64,000 nt of DNA from Cinnamomum chago (lineage: Eukaryota > Streptophyta > Magnoliopsida > Laurales > Lauraceae), in contig CP142461.1 of NCBI GenBank assembly GCA_038049695.1, positions 25,923,001 through 25,987,000 on the forward strand, in the 5' to 3' direction. Shown piece by piece: positions 23,579-36,496 of the stretch; positions within the stretch are counted from its first letter, which is position 1; each line of letters begins with the position of its first letter. The notes beneath the pieces are model-generated. The model was not told the DNA's origin. It saw only the letters and a list, made by a program, of their open reading frames with translations, and did not search any database. The position numbers and the translations under genes were made by a program.

Positions 23579-26500
23579 GAGTACGGCACTTGAAACTTTA
23601 TTTTCTATTAAAGCTCGATCCTTGAGTTTTCTAGAAGAAGTATTTGCACCGAGGGTCGTATGAAACATATAGTATAGTGAACAATTTCGCATAGATACAT
23701 TGATTGTGTTTTCGTGCAGAGGTTTCGTACAACGCGCCCGAAGTTCGGGTTTTAGCCTTTTCAGACGTAAGACATCCTGAAGTGTTTACCAAACCCAAGA
23801 TTCACATGAAACCCGTTTCAAACCGAAAAGAATCTCGAAATAACCTACAATGCGCATCTCAGCCAGAATCTCTTCAATTGGATTTCGACGCGTAAGACTA
23901 GAGTACGACACTTGAAACCCTATTTCCTATTAAAGCCTGATCCTAGAGTTTTCTAGAAGGAGTATTTCCACCGAGGGTCGCATGAAACACATAGTAGAGT
24001 CAACAGTTTCGCATATATACATTGATTGTGTTTTCGTGCAAAGGTTTCGTACAACGCGCCTGAAGTTCGGGTTTTAGCGTTTTCAGACGTAAAACTTCAT
24101 GAAGTGTTTACCAAACCCAAGATTCACCCGACACCAGTTTCAAACCGAAAAGAATCTCGAAATAACCTACAGTGCGCATCTCAGCCCAGAATCTCTTCAA
24201 TTGGATTTCGAGGCGTAAGACTAGAGTACGACACTTGAAACCCTTTTTTCTTTTAAAAATGGATCCCGTAGTTTTCTAGAAGGAGTATTTGGACCAAGAG
24301 TCGCATGAAACACATTGTAGAGTCAACAACTTCGTAAAGCTACATTCTTTGAGTTTTCATACAAACGTTCCGTATGACGCATCCGAAGTTCGACTTTTAG
24401 CCTTTTCAGTCACAGAACTCCCTGAAGTGTTTACAAAACCCAAGATTCACCCGAAACCCGTTTTAAAACGAAAAGAATCTCGAAATAACCTACAATGCGC
24501 AACTCAGCCCCGAATCCTTTCAATTGGATTTCGAGGCGTAAGACTAGAGTACGACACTTGAAACCTTATTTTATATTAAAGCTCAATCCTAGAGTTTTCT
24601 AGAAGGAGTTTTTGCACCGAGGGTTGCGTGAAACACTTATTATAGTCAACAATTTCGCATAGATACATTGATTGTGTTTTCAGGCAAAGGTTTCGTACAA
24701 CGCGCCCGAAGTTCGGGTTTAGCCTTTTCAGACGTAAAACTTCCTGAAGTGTTTACCAAACCCAAGATTCACATGTAACCCGTTTCAAACCGAAAAGAAT
24801 CTCGAAATAACCTACAATGCGCAACTCAGTCCAGAATCCTTTCAATTGGATTTCGAGGCGTAAGACTAGAGTACGACACTTGAAATCTTATTTCCTATTA
24901 AAGCCCGATCCTAGAGTTTTCTAGAAGGAGTATTTTTACCGAGGGTCGTATGAAACACATAGTATAGTCAACAATTTCGCTTAGATACAATGATTGTGTT
25001 TTCGTGCAGAGGTTTCGTACAACGCGCCCGAAGTTCGGGTTTTAGCCTTTTTACACGTAAAACTTCCTAAAGCGTTTACCAAACCCAAGATTCACCCGAA
25101 ACCCGTTTCCAACCGAAAAGAATGTCGAAATAACCTACAGTGCGCATCCCAGCCCAGAATCTCTTCAATTGGATTTCAAGGCGTAAGACTAGACTACGAC
25201 ACTTAAAACCCTTTTTTCTTTTAAAACTCGATCCCGGAGTTTTCTAGAAGGAGTATTTGGACCGAGAGTCGCTTGAAACACATAGTTGAGTCAACAACTT
25301 CGTAAAGCTCCATTGATTGAGTTTTCGTACAGAAGTTCCGTACGACTCTTCCGAAGTTCGACCTTTAGCCTTTTTAGTCGCAGAACTCCCTGAAGTGTTT
25401 ACCAAACCCAAGATTCACCCGAAACCCGTTTCAAACCGAAAAGAATGCCGAAATAACCTACAATGCGCAACTCAGCCCAGAATCCTTTCAATTGGATTTC
25501 GAGGCGTAAGACTAGAGAACGACACTTGAATCCTTATTTTCTATTAAAGCTCGATCCTGGAGTTTTCTAGATGGAGTATTTGCACCGAGAGTCGAATGAA
25601 ACACATAGTATAGTCAGCAATTTAACATAATTACATTGATTGTGTTTTCGTGCAGAGGTTTCGTACAACTCGCTCGAAGTTCGGGTTTTAGCCTTTTCAG
25701 ACGTAAAACTTCCTGAAGTGTTTACCAAACCCAAGATTCACCCGAAACCCGTTTCAAACAGAAAAGAATATCGAATTAACCAACAATGCGCATCTCAGCC
25801 CAGAATCTTTTCAATTGGATTTCGAGACGTAAGACTAGAGTACGACACTTGAAACCGTTTTTTCTTTTAAAACTCGATCCCGGAGTTTTCTAGAAGAGGT
25901 ATTTGGACCGAGAGTCGCAAGAAACACATAGTAGAGTTAACAACTTCGTAAAGCTACATTGATTGAGTTTTCCTACAGAAGTTCCGTACGACGCTTCCGA
26001 AGTTCGACTTTTTAGCCTTTTCAGTCCCAAAATTCCCTGAAGTGTTTACCAAACCCAAGATTCACCCGAAAGCATTTTCAAACTGAAAAGAATCTCGAAA
26101 TAACCTACAAGGCGCAACTCAGCCCAGAATCATTTCAATTGGATTTCGGGGCGTAAAACTAGAGTACAACACTTGAAACCTTATTTTCTATTAAAGCTCG
26201 ATCCTAGAGTTCTCTAAAAGGAGTATTTGCACCGAGGGTCGCATGAAACACATAGTATAGTCAACAATTTCGCATAGATACATTGATTGTGTTTTCGTGC
26301 AGAGGTTTCGTACAACGCGCTCGAAGTTCTAGTTTTAGCCGTTTCAATCGTAAAACTTCCTACAGTATTTCCCAAACCCAAGATTCACCCGAAACCCATT
26401 TCAAGCCGAAAAGAATCTCGAAATAACCTATAATGCGCAACGCAGCCCAGAATCTCTTCAATTGGATTTCGAGGCGTAAGACTAGAGTACGACAATTGAA

Positions 26501-26808
26501 ACCCTTTTTTCTTTTAAAACTCGATCGCGGAGTTTTCTAGAAGGAGTATTTGGACTGAGGGTCGCATGAAACACATAGTAGAGTCAAAAACTTCGTAAAG
26601 CTACATTGATTGAGTTTTCATACAGAAGTTCTGTACGATGCTTCCGAAGTTCGACTTTTAGCGTTTTCTAGAGGCAGAACTCCCTGAAGTGTTTACCAAA
26701 CCCAAGATTCACCCGAAACCCGTTTCAAACCGAAATGAATCTCGAAATAACCTACAATGCGCAACTCAGACCACAGTCCTTTCAATAGGATTTTGAGGCG
26801 TAAGACTA
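23579..26808 (+). repeat. HOR unit U8, canonical 10-mer (3230 bp)
   Basis: Canonical order. It has CTAGAAGAAGTATT in A near 23636, AAACAGAAAAG in G near 25759 (shared with U9), H with GGAGTTTTCTAG and ATTTTGAGGCG at the end of J near 26794. Confidence 0.97.
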
Positions 26809-29800
26809 GAGTACGGCACTTGAAACTTTATTTTCTATTAAAGCTCGATCCTTGAGTTTTCTAGAAGGAGTATTTGCACCGAGGGTCGTATGAAACATAT
26901 AGTATAGTGAACAATTTCGCATAGATACATTGATTGTGTTTTCGTGCAGAGGTTTCGTACAACGCGCCCGAAGTTCGGGTTTTAGCCTTTTCAGACGTAA
27001 GACATCCTGAAGTGTTTACCAAACCCAAGATTCACATGAAACCCGTTTCAAACCGAAAAGAATCTCGAAATAACCTACAATGCGCATCTCAGCCAGAATC
27101 TCTTCAATTGGATTTCGACGCGTAAGACTAGAGTACGACACTTGAAACCCTATTTCCTATTAAAGCCTGATCCTAGAGTTTTCTAGAAGGAGTATTTCCA
27201 CCGAGGGTCGCATGAAACACATAGTAGAGTCAACAGTTTCGCATATATACATTGATTGTGTTTTCGTGCAAAGGTTTCGTACAACGCGCCTGAAGTTCGG
27301 GTTTTAGCGTTTTCAGACGTAAAACTTCATGAAGTGTTTACCAAACCCAAGATTCACCCGACACCAGTTTCAAACCGAAAAGAATCTCGAAATAACCTAC
27401 AGTGCGCATCTCAGCCCAGAATCTCTTCAATTGGATTTCGAGGCGTAAGACTAGAGTACGACACTTGAAACCCTTTTTTCTTTTAAAAATGGATCCCGTA
27501 GTTTTCTAGAAGGAGTATTTGGACCAAGAGTCGCATGAAACACATTGTAGAGTCAACAACTTCGTAAAGCTACATTCTTTGAGTTTTCATACAAACGTTC
27601 CGTATGACGCATCCGAAGTTCGACTTTTAGCCTTTTCAGTCACAGAACTCCCTGAAGTGTTTACAAAACCCAAGATTCACCCGAAACCCGTTTTAAAACG
27701 AAAAGAATCTCGAAATAACCTACAATGCGCAACTCAGCCCCGAATCCTTTCAATTGGATTTCGAGGCGTAAGACTAGAGTACGACACTTGAAACCTTATT
27801 TTATATTAAAGCTCAATCCTAGAGTTTTCTAGAAGGAGTTTTTGCACCGAGGGTTGCGTGAAACACTTATTATAGTCAACAATTTCGCATAGATACATTG
27901 ATTGTGTTTTCAGGCAAAGGTTTCGTACAACGCGCCCGAAGTTCGGGTTTAGCCTTTTCAGACGTAAAACTTCCTGAAGTGTTTACCAAACCCAAGATTC
28001 ACATGTAACCCGTTTCAAACCGAAAAGAATCTCGAAATAACCTACAATGCGCAACTCAGTCCAGAATCCTTTCAATTGGATTTCGAGGCGTAAGACTAGA
28101 GTACGACACTTGAAATCTTATTTCCTATTAAAGCCCGATCCTAGAGTTTTCTAGAAGGAGTATTTTTACCGAGGGTCGTATGAAACACATAGTATAGTCA
28201 ACAATTTCGCTTAGATACAATGATTGTGTTTTCGTGCAGAGGTTTCGTACAACGCGCCCGAAGTTCGGGTTTTAGCCTTTTTACACGTAAAACTTCCTAA
28301 AGCGTTTACCAAACCCAAGATTCACCCGAAACCCGTTTCCAACCGAAAAGAATGTCGAAATAACCTACAGTGCGCATCCCAGCCCAGAATCTCTTCAATT
28401 GGATTTCAAGGCGTAAGACTAGACTACGACACTTAAAACCCTTTTTTCTTTTAAAACTCGATCCCGGAGTTTTCTAGAAGGAGTATTTGGACCGAGAGTC
28501 GCTTGAAACACATAGTTGAGTCAACAACTTCGTAAAGCTCCATTGATTGAGTTTTCGTACAGAAGTTCCGTACGACTCTTCCGAAGTTCGACCTTTAGCC
28601 TTTTTAGTCGCAGAACTCCCTGAAGTGTTTACCAAAACCCAAGATTCACCCGAAACCCGTTTCAAACCGAAAAGAATGCCGAAATAACCTACAATGCGCA
28701 ACTCAGCCCAGAATCCTTTCAATTGGATTTCGAGGCGTAAGACTAGAGAACGACACTTGAATCCTTATTTTCTATTAAAGCTCGATCCTGGAGTTTTCTA
28801 GATGGAGTATTTGCACCGAGAGTCGAATGAAACACATAGTATAGTCAGCAATTTAACATAATTACATTGATTGTGTTTTCGTGCAGAGGTTTCGTACAAC
28901 TCGCTCGAAGTTCGGGTTTTAGCCTTTTCAGACGTAAAACTTCCTGAAGTGTTTACCAAACCCAAGATTCACCCGAAACCCGTTTCAAACAGAAAAGAAT
29001 ATCGAATTAACCAACAATGCGCATCTCAGCCCAGAATCTTTTCAATTGGATTTCGAGACGTAAGACTAGAGTACGACACTTGAAACCGTTTTTTCTTTTA
29101 AAACTCGATCCCGGAGATTTCTAGAAGAGGTATTTGGACCGAGAGTCGCAAGAAACACATAGTAGAGTTAACAACTTCGTAAAGCTACATTGATTGAGTT
29201 TTCCTACAGAAGTTCCGTACGACGCTTCCGAAGTTCGACTTTTTAGCCTTTTCAGTCCCAAAATTCCCTGAAGTGTTTACCAAACCCAAGATTCACCCGA
29301 AAGCATTTTCAAACTGAAAAGAATCTCGAAATAACCTACAAGGCGCAACTCAGCCCAGAATCATTTCAATTGGATTTCGGGGCGTAAAACTAGAGTACAA
29401 CACTTGAAACCTTATTTTCTATTAAAGCTCGATCCTAGAGTTCTCTAAAAGGAGTATTTGCACCGAGGGTCGCATGAAACACATAGTATAGTCAACAATT
29501 TCGCATAGATACATTGATTGTGTTTTCGTGCAGAGGTTTCGTACAACGCGCTCGAAGTTCTAGTTTTAGCCGTTTCAATCGTAAAACTTCCTACAGTATT
29601 TCCCAAACCCAAGATTCACCCGAAACCCATTTCAAGCCGAAAAGAATCTCGAAATAACATATAATGCGCAACGCAGCCCAGAATCTCTTCAATTGGATTT
29701 CGAGGCGTAAGACTAGAGTACGACAATTGAAACCCTTTTTTCTTTTAAAACTCGATCGCGGAGTTTTCTAGAAGGAGTATTTGGACTGAGGGTCGCATGA

Positions 29801-30039
29801 AACACATAGTAGAGTCAAAAACTTCGTAAAGCTACATTGATTGAGTTTTCATACAGAAGTTCTGTACGATGCTTCCGAAGTTCGACTTTTAGCGTTTTCT
29901 AGAGGCAGAACTCCCTGAAGTGTTTACCAAACCCAAGATTCACCCGAAACCCGTTTCAAACCGAAATGAATCTCGAAATAACCTACAATGCGCAACTCAG
30001 ACCACAGTCCTTTCAATAGGATTTCGAGGCGTAAGACTA
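26809..30039 (+). repeat. HOR unit U9, canonical 10-mer (3231 bp)
   Basis: Canonical order. One extra A in F (ACCAAAACCCAAG near 28635) accounts for the 3231-bp length. G shares AAACAGAAAAG with U8, H has GGAGATTTCTAG, and I has AACATATAATG near 29659. Confidence 0.97.
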
Positions 30040-33000
30040 GAGTACGGCACTTGAAACTTTATTTTCTATTAAAGCTCGATCCTTGAGTTTTCTAGAAGGA
30101 GTATTTGCACCGAGGGTCGTATGAAACATATAGTATAGTGAACAATTTCGCATAGATACATTGATTGTGTTTTCGTGCAGAGGTTTCGTACAACGCGCCC
30201 GAAGTTCGGGTTTTAGCCTTTTCAGACGTAAGACATCCTGAAGTGTTTACCAAACCCAAGATTCACATGAAACCCGTTTCAAACAGAAAAGAATCTCGAA
30301 ATAACCTACAATGCGCATCTCAGCCAGAATCTCTTCAATTGGATTTCGACGCGTAAGACTAGAGTACGACACTTGAAACACTATTTCCTATTAAAGCCTG
30401 ATCCTAGAGTTTTCTAGAAGGAGTATTTCCACCGAGGGTCGCATGAAACACATAGTAGAGTCAACAGTTTCGCATATATACATTGATTGTGTTTTCGTGC
30501 AAAGGTTTCGTACAACGCGCCTGAAGTTCGGGTTTTAGCGTTTTCAGACGTAAAACTTCATGAAGTGTTTACCAAACCCAAGATTCACCCGACACCAGTT
30601 TCAAACCGAAAAGAATCTCGAAATAACCTACAGTGCGCATCTCAGCCCAGAATCTCTTCAATTGGATTTCGAGGCGTAAGACTAGAGTACGACACTTGAA
30701 ACCCTTTTTTCTTTTAAAAATGGATCCCGTAGTTTTCTAGAAGGAGTATTTGGACCAAGAGTCGCATGAAACACATTGTAGAGTCAACAACTTCGTAAAG
30801 CTACATTCTTTGAGTTTTCATACAAACGTTCCGTATGACGCATCCGAAGTTCGACTTTTAGCCTTTTCAGTCACAGAACTCCCTGAAGTGTTTACAAAAC
30901 CCAAGATTCACCCGAAACCCGTTTTAAAACGAAAAGAATCTCGAAATAACCTACAATGCGCAACTCAGCCCCGAATCCTTTCAATTGGATTTCGAGGCGT
31001 AAGACTAGAGTACGACACTTGAAACCTTATTTTTATTAAAGCTCAATCCTAGAGTTTTCTAGAAGGAGTTTTTGCACCGAGGGTTGCGTGAAACACTTAT
31101 TATAGTCAACAATTTCGCATAGATACATTGATTGTGTTTTCAGGCAAAGGTTTCGTACAACGCGCCCGAAGTTCGGGTTTAGCCTTTTCAGACGTAAAAC
31201 TTCCTGAAGTGTTTACCAAACCCAAGATTCACATGTAACCCGTTTCAAACCGAAAAGAATCTCGAAATAACCTACAATGCGCAACTCAGTCCAGAATCCT
31301 TTCAATTGGATTTCGAGGCGTAAGACTAGAGTACGACACTTGAAATCTTATTTCCTATTAAAGCCCGATCCTAGAGTTTTCTAGAAGGAGTATTTTTACC
31401 GAGGGTCGTATGAAACACATAGTATAGTCAACAATTTCGCTTAGATACAATGATTGTGTTTTCGTGCAGAGGTTTCGTACAACGCGCCCGAAGTTCGGGT
31501 TTTAGCCTTTTTACACGTAAAACTTCCTAAAGCGTTTACCAAACCCAAGATTCACCCGAAACCCGTTTCCAACCGAAAAGAATGTCGAAATAACCTACAG
31601 TGCGCATCCCAGCCCAGAATCTCTTCAATTGGATTTCAAGGCGTAAGACTAGACTACGACACTTAAAACCCTTTTTTCTTTTAAAACTCGATCCCGGAGT
31701 TTTCTAGAAGGAGTATTTGGACCGAGAGTCGCTTGAAACACATAGTTGAGTCAACAACTTCGTAAAGCTCCATTGATTGAGTTTTCGTACAGAAGTTCCG
31801 TACGACTCTTCCGAAGTTCGACCTTTAGCCTTTTTAGTCGCAGAACTCCCTGAAGTGTTTACCAAACCCAAGATTCACCCGAAACCCGTTTCAAACCGAA
31901 AAGAATGCCGAAATAACCTACAATGCGCAACTCAGCCCAGAATCCTTTCAATTGGATTTCGAGGCGTAAGACTAGAGAACGACCCTTGAATCCTTATTTT
32001 CTATTAAAGCTCGATCCTGGAGTTTTCTAGATGGAGTATTTGCACCGAGAGTCGAATGAAACACATAGTATAGTCACCAATTTAACATAATTACATTGAT
32101 TGTGTTTTCGTGTAGAGGTTTCGTACAACTCGCTGAAGTTCGGGTTTTAGCCTTTTCAGACGTAAAACTTCCTGAAGTGTTTACCAAACCCAAGATTCAC
32201 CCGAAACCCGTTTCAAACCGAAAAGAATATCGAATTAACCAACAATGCGCATCTCAGCCCAGAATCTTTTCAATTGGATTTCGAGACGTAAGACTAGAGT
32301 ACGACACTTGAAACCCTTTTTTCTTTTAAAACTCGATCCCGGAGTTTTCTAGAAGAGGTATTTGGACCGAGAGTCGCAAGAAACACATACTAGAGTTAAC
32401 AACTTCGTAAAGCTACATTGATTGAGTTTTCCTACAGAAGTTCCGTACGACGCTTCCGAAGTTCGACTTTTTAGCCTTTTCAGTCCCAAAATTCCCTGAA
32501 GTGTTTACCAAACCCAAGATTCACCCGAAAGCATTTTCAAACTGAAAAGAATCTCGAAATAACCTACAAGGCGCAACTCAGCCCAGAATCATTTCAATTG
32601 GATTTCGGGGCGTAAAACTAGAGTACAACACTTGAAACCTTATTTTCTATTAAAGCTCGATCCTAGAGTTCTCTAAAAGGAGTATTTGCACCGAGGGTCG
32701 CATGAAACCCATAGTATAGTCAACAATTTCGCATAGATACATTGATTGTGTTTTCGTGCAGAGGTTTCGTACAACGCGCTCGAAGTTCTAGTTTTAGCCG
32801 TTTCAATCGTAAAACTTCCTACAGTATTTCCCAAACCCAAGATTCACCCGAAACCCATTTCAAACCGAAAAGAATCTCGAAATAACCTATAATGCGCAAC
32901 GCAGCCCAGAATCTCTTCAATTGGATTTCGAGGCGTAAGACTAGAGTACGACACTTGAAACCCTTTTTTCTTTTAAAACTCGATCGCGGAGTTTTCTAGA

Positions 33001-33267
33001 AGGAGTATTTGGACTGAGGGTCGCATGAAACACATAGTAGAGTCAAAAACTTCGTAAAGCTACATTGATTGAGTTTTCATACAGAAGTTCTGTACGATGC
33101 TTCCGAAGTTCGACTTTTAGCGTTTTCTAGAGGCAGAACTCCCTGAAGTGTTTACCAAACCCAAGATTCACCCGAAACCCGTTTCAAACCGAAATTAATC
33201 TCGAAATAACCTACAATGCGCAACTCAGACCACAATCCTTTCAATAGGATTTCGAGGCGTAACACTA
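30040..33267 (+). repeat. HOR unit U10, canonical 10-mer (3228 bp)
   Basis: Canonical order with two one-base losses, in D (near 31032) and in G (CTCGCTGAAG near 32133). It founds the third subfamily with U11 and partly U12: GACCCTTGAATCC at the F/G border, ACATACTAGAG in H, CATGAAACCCATAG in I, AAATTAATC and GTAACACTAG in J. B starts with the rare GAAACACTATTTCC. Confidence 0.96.
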
Positions 33268-36200
33268 GAGTACGGCACTTGAAACATTATTTTCTATTAA
33301 AGCTCGATCCTTGAGTTTTCTAGAAGGAGTATTTGCACCGAGGGTCGTATGAAACATATAGTATAGTGAACAATTTCGCATAGATACATTGATTGTGTTT
33401 TCGTGCAGAGGTTTCGTACAACGCGCCCGAAGTTCGGGTTTTAGCCTTTTCAGACGTAAGACATCCTGAAGTGTTTACCAAACCCAAGATTCACATGAAA
33501 CCCGTTTCAAACCGAAAAGAATCTCGAAATAACCTACAATGCGCATCTCAGCCAGAATCTCTTCAATTGGATTTCGACGCGTAAGACTAGAGTACGACAC
33601 TTGAAACCCTATTTCCTATTAAAGCCTGATCCTAGAGTTTTCTAGAAGGAGTATTTCCACCGAGGGTCGCATGAAACACATAGTAGAGTCAACAGTTTCG
33701 CATATATACATTGATTGTGTTTTCGTGCAAAGGTTTCGTACAACGCGCCTGAAGTTCGGGTTTTAGCGTTTTCAGACGTAAAACTTCATGAAGTGTTTAC
33801 CAAACCCAAGATTCACCCGACACCAGTTTCAAACCGAAAAGAATCTCGAAATAACCTACAGTGCGCATCTCAGCCCAGAATCTCTTCAATTGGATTTCGA
33901 GGCGTAAGACTAGAGTACGACACTTGAAACCCTTTTTTCTTTTAAAAATGGATCCCGTAGTTTTCTAGAAGGAGTATTTGGACCAAGAGTCGCATGAAAC
34001 ACATTGTAGAGTCAACAACTTCGTAAAGCTACATTCTTTGAGTTTTCATACAAACGTTCCGTATGACGCATCCGAAGTTCGACTTTTAGCCTTTTCAGTC
34101 ACAGAACTCCCTGAAGTGTTTACAAAACCCAAGATTCACCCGAAACCCGTTTTAAAACGAAAAGAATCTCGAAATAACCTACAATGCGCAACTCAGCCCC
34201 GAATCCTTTCAATTGGATTTCGAGGCGTAAGACTAGAGTACGACACTTGAAACCTTATTTTATATTAAAGCTCAATCCTAGAGTTTTCTAGAAGGAGTTT
34301 TTGCACCGAGGGTTGCGTGAAACACTTATTATAGTCAACAATTTCGCATAGATACATTGATTGTGTTTTCAGGCAAAGGTTTCGTACAACGCGCCCGAAG
34401 TTCGGGTTTAGCCTTTTCAGACGTAAAACTTCCTGAAGTGTTTACCAAACCCAAGATTCACATGTAACCCGTTTCAAACCGAAAAGAATCTCGAAATAAC
34501 CTACAATGCGCAACTCAGTCCAGAATCCTTTCAATTGGATTTCGAGGCGTAAGACTAGAGTACGACACTTGAAATCTTATTTCCTATTAAAGCCCGATCC
34601 TAGAGTTTTCTAGAAGGAGTATTTTTACCGAGGGTCGTATGAAACACATAGTATAGTCAACAATTTCGCTTAGATACAATGATTGTGTTTTCGTGCAGAG
34701 GTTTCGTACAACGCGCCCGAAGTTCGGGTTTTAGCCTTTTTACACGTAAAACTTCCTAAAGCGTTTACCAAACCCAAGATTCACCCGAAACCCGTTTCCA
34801 ACCGAAAAGAATGTCGAAATAACCTACAGTGCGCATCCCAGCCCAGAATCTCTTCAATTGGATTTCAAGGCGTAAGACTAGACTACGACACTTAAAACCC
34901 TTTTTTCTTTTAAAACTCGATCCCGGAGTTTTCTAGAAGGAGTATTTGGACCGAGAGTCGCTTGAAACACATAGTTGAGTCAACAACTTCGTAAAGCTCC
35001 ATTGATTGAGTTTTCGTACAGAAGTTCCGTACGACTCTTCCGAAGTTCGACCTTTAGCCTTTTTAGTCGCAGAACTCCCTGAAGTGTTTACCAAACCCAA
35101 GATTCACCCGAAACCCGTTTCAAACCGAAAAGAATGCCGAAATAACCTACAATGCGCAACTCAGCCCAGAATCCTTTCAATTGGATTTCGAGGCGTAAGA
35201 CTAGAGAACGACCCTTGAATCCTTATTTTCTATTAAAGCTCGATCCTGGAGTTTTCTAGATGGAGTATTTGCACCGAGAGTCGAATGAAACACATAGTAT
35301 AGTCACCAATTTAACATAATTACATTGATTGTGTTTTCGTGCAGAGGTTTCGTACAACTCGCTGAAGTTCGGGTTTTAGCCTTTTCAGACGTAAAACTTC
35401 CTGAAGTGTTTACCAAACCCAAGATTCACCCGAAACCCGTTTCAAACCGAAAAGAATATCGAATTAACCAACAATGCGCATCTCAGCCCAGAATCTTTTC
35501 AATTGGATTTCGAGACGTAAGACTAGAGTACGACACTTGAAACCCTTTTTTCTTTTAAAACTCGATCCCGGAGTTTTCTAGAAGAGGTATTTGGACCGAG
35601 AGTCGCAAGAAACACATACTAGAGTTAACAACTTCGTAAAGCTACATTGATTGAGTTTTCCTACAGAAGTTCCGTACGACGCTTCCGAAGTTCGACTTTT
35701 TAGCCTTTTCAGTCCCAAAATTCCCTGAAGTATTTACCAAACCCAAGATTCACCCGAAAGCATTTTCAAACTGAAAAGAATCTCGAAATAACCTACAAGG
35801 CGCAACTCAGCCCAGAATCATTTCAATTGGATTTCGGGGCGTAAAACTAGAGTACAACACTTGAAACCTTATTTTCTATTAAAGCTCGATCCTAGAGTTC
35901 TCTAAAAGGAGTATTTGCACCGAGGGTCGCATGAAACCCATAGTATAGTCAACAATTTCGCATAGATACATTGATTGTGTTTTCGTGCAGAGGTTTCGTA
36001 CAACGCGCTCGAAGTTCTAGTTTTAGCCGTTTCAATCGTAAAACTTCCTACAGTATTTCCCAAACCCAAGATTCACCCGAAACCCATTTCAAACCGAAAA
36101 GAATCTCGAAATAACCTATAATGCGCAACGCAGCCCAGAATCTCTTCAATTGGATTTCGAGGCGTAAGACTAGAGTACGACACTTGAAACCCTTTTTTCT

Positions 36201-36496
36201 TTTAAAACTCGATCGCGGAGTTTTCTAGAAGGAGTATTTGGACTGAGGGTCGCATGAAACACATAGTAGAGTCAAAAACTTCGTAAAGCTACATTGATTG
36301 AGTTTTCATACAGAAGTTCTGTACGATGCTTCCGAAGTTCGACTTTTAGCGTTTTCTAGAGGCAGAACTCCCTGAAGTGTTTACCAAACCCAAGATTCAC
36401 CCGAAACCCGTTTCAAACCGAAATTAATCTCGAAATAACCTACAATGCGCAACTCAGACCACAATCCTTTCAATAGGATTTCGAGGCGTAACACTA
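33268..36496 (+). repeat. HOR unit U11, canonical 10-mer (3229 bp)
   Basis: Canonical order. It shares nearly all the U10 markers, including the G base loss, the I variant GAAACCCATAG and the J variants AAATTAATC and GTAACACTAG. Private: GAAACATTATTTTC at the start of A and GAAGTATTTACC in H near 35730. Confidence 0.96.
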
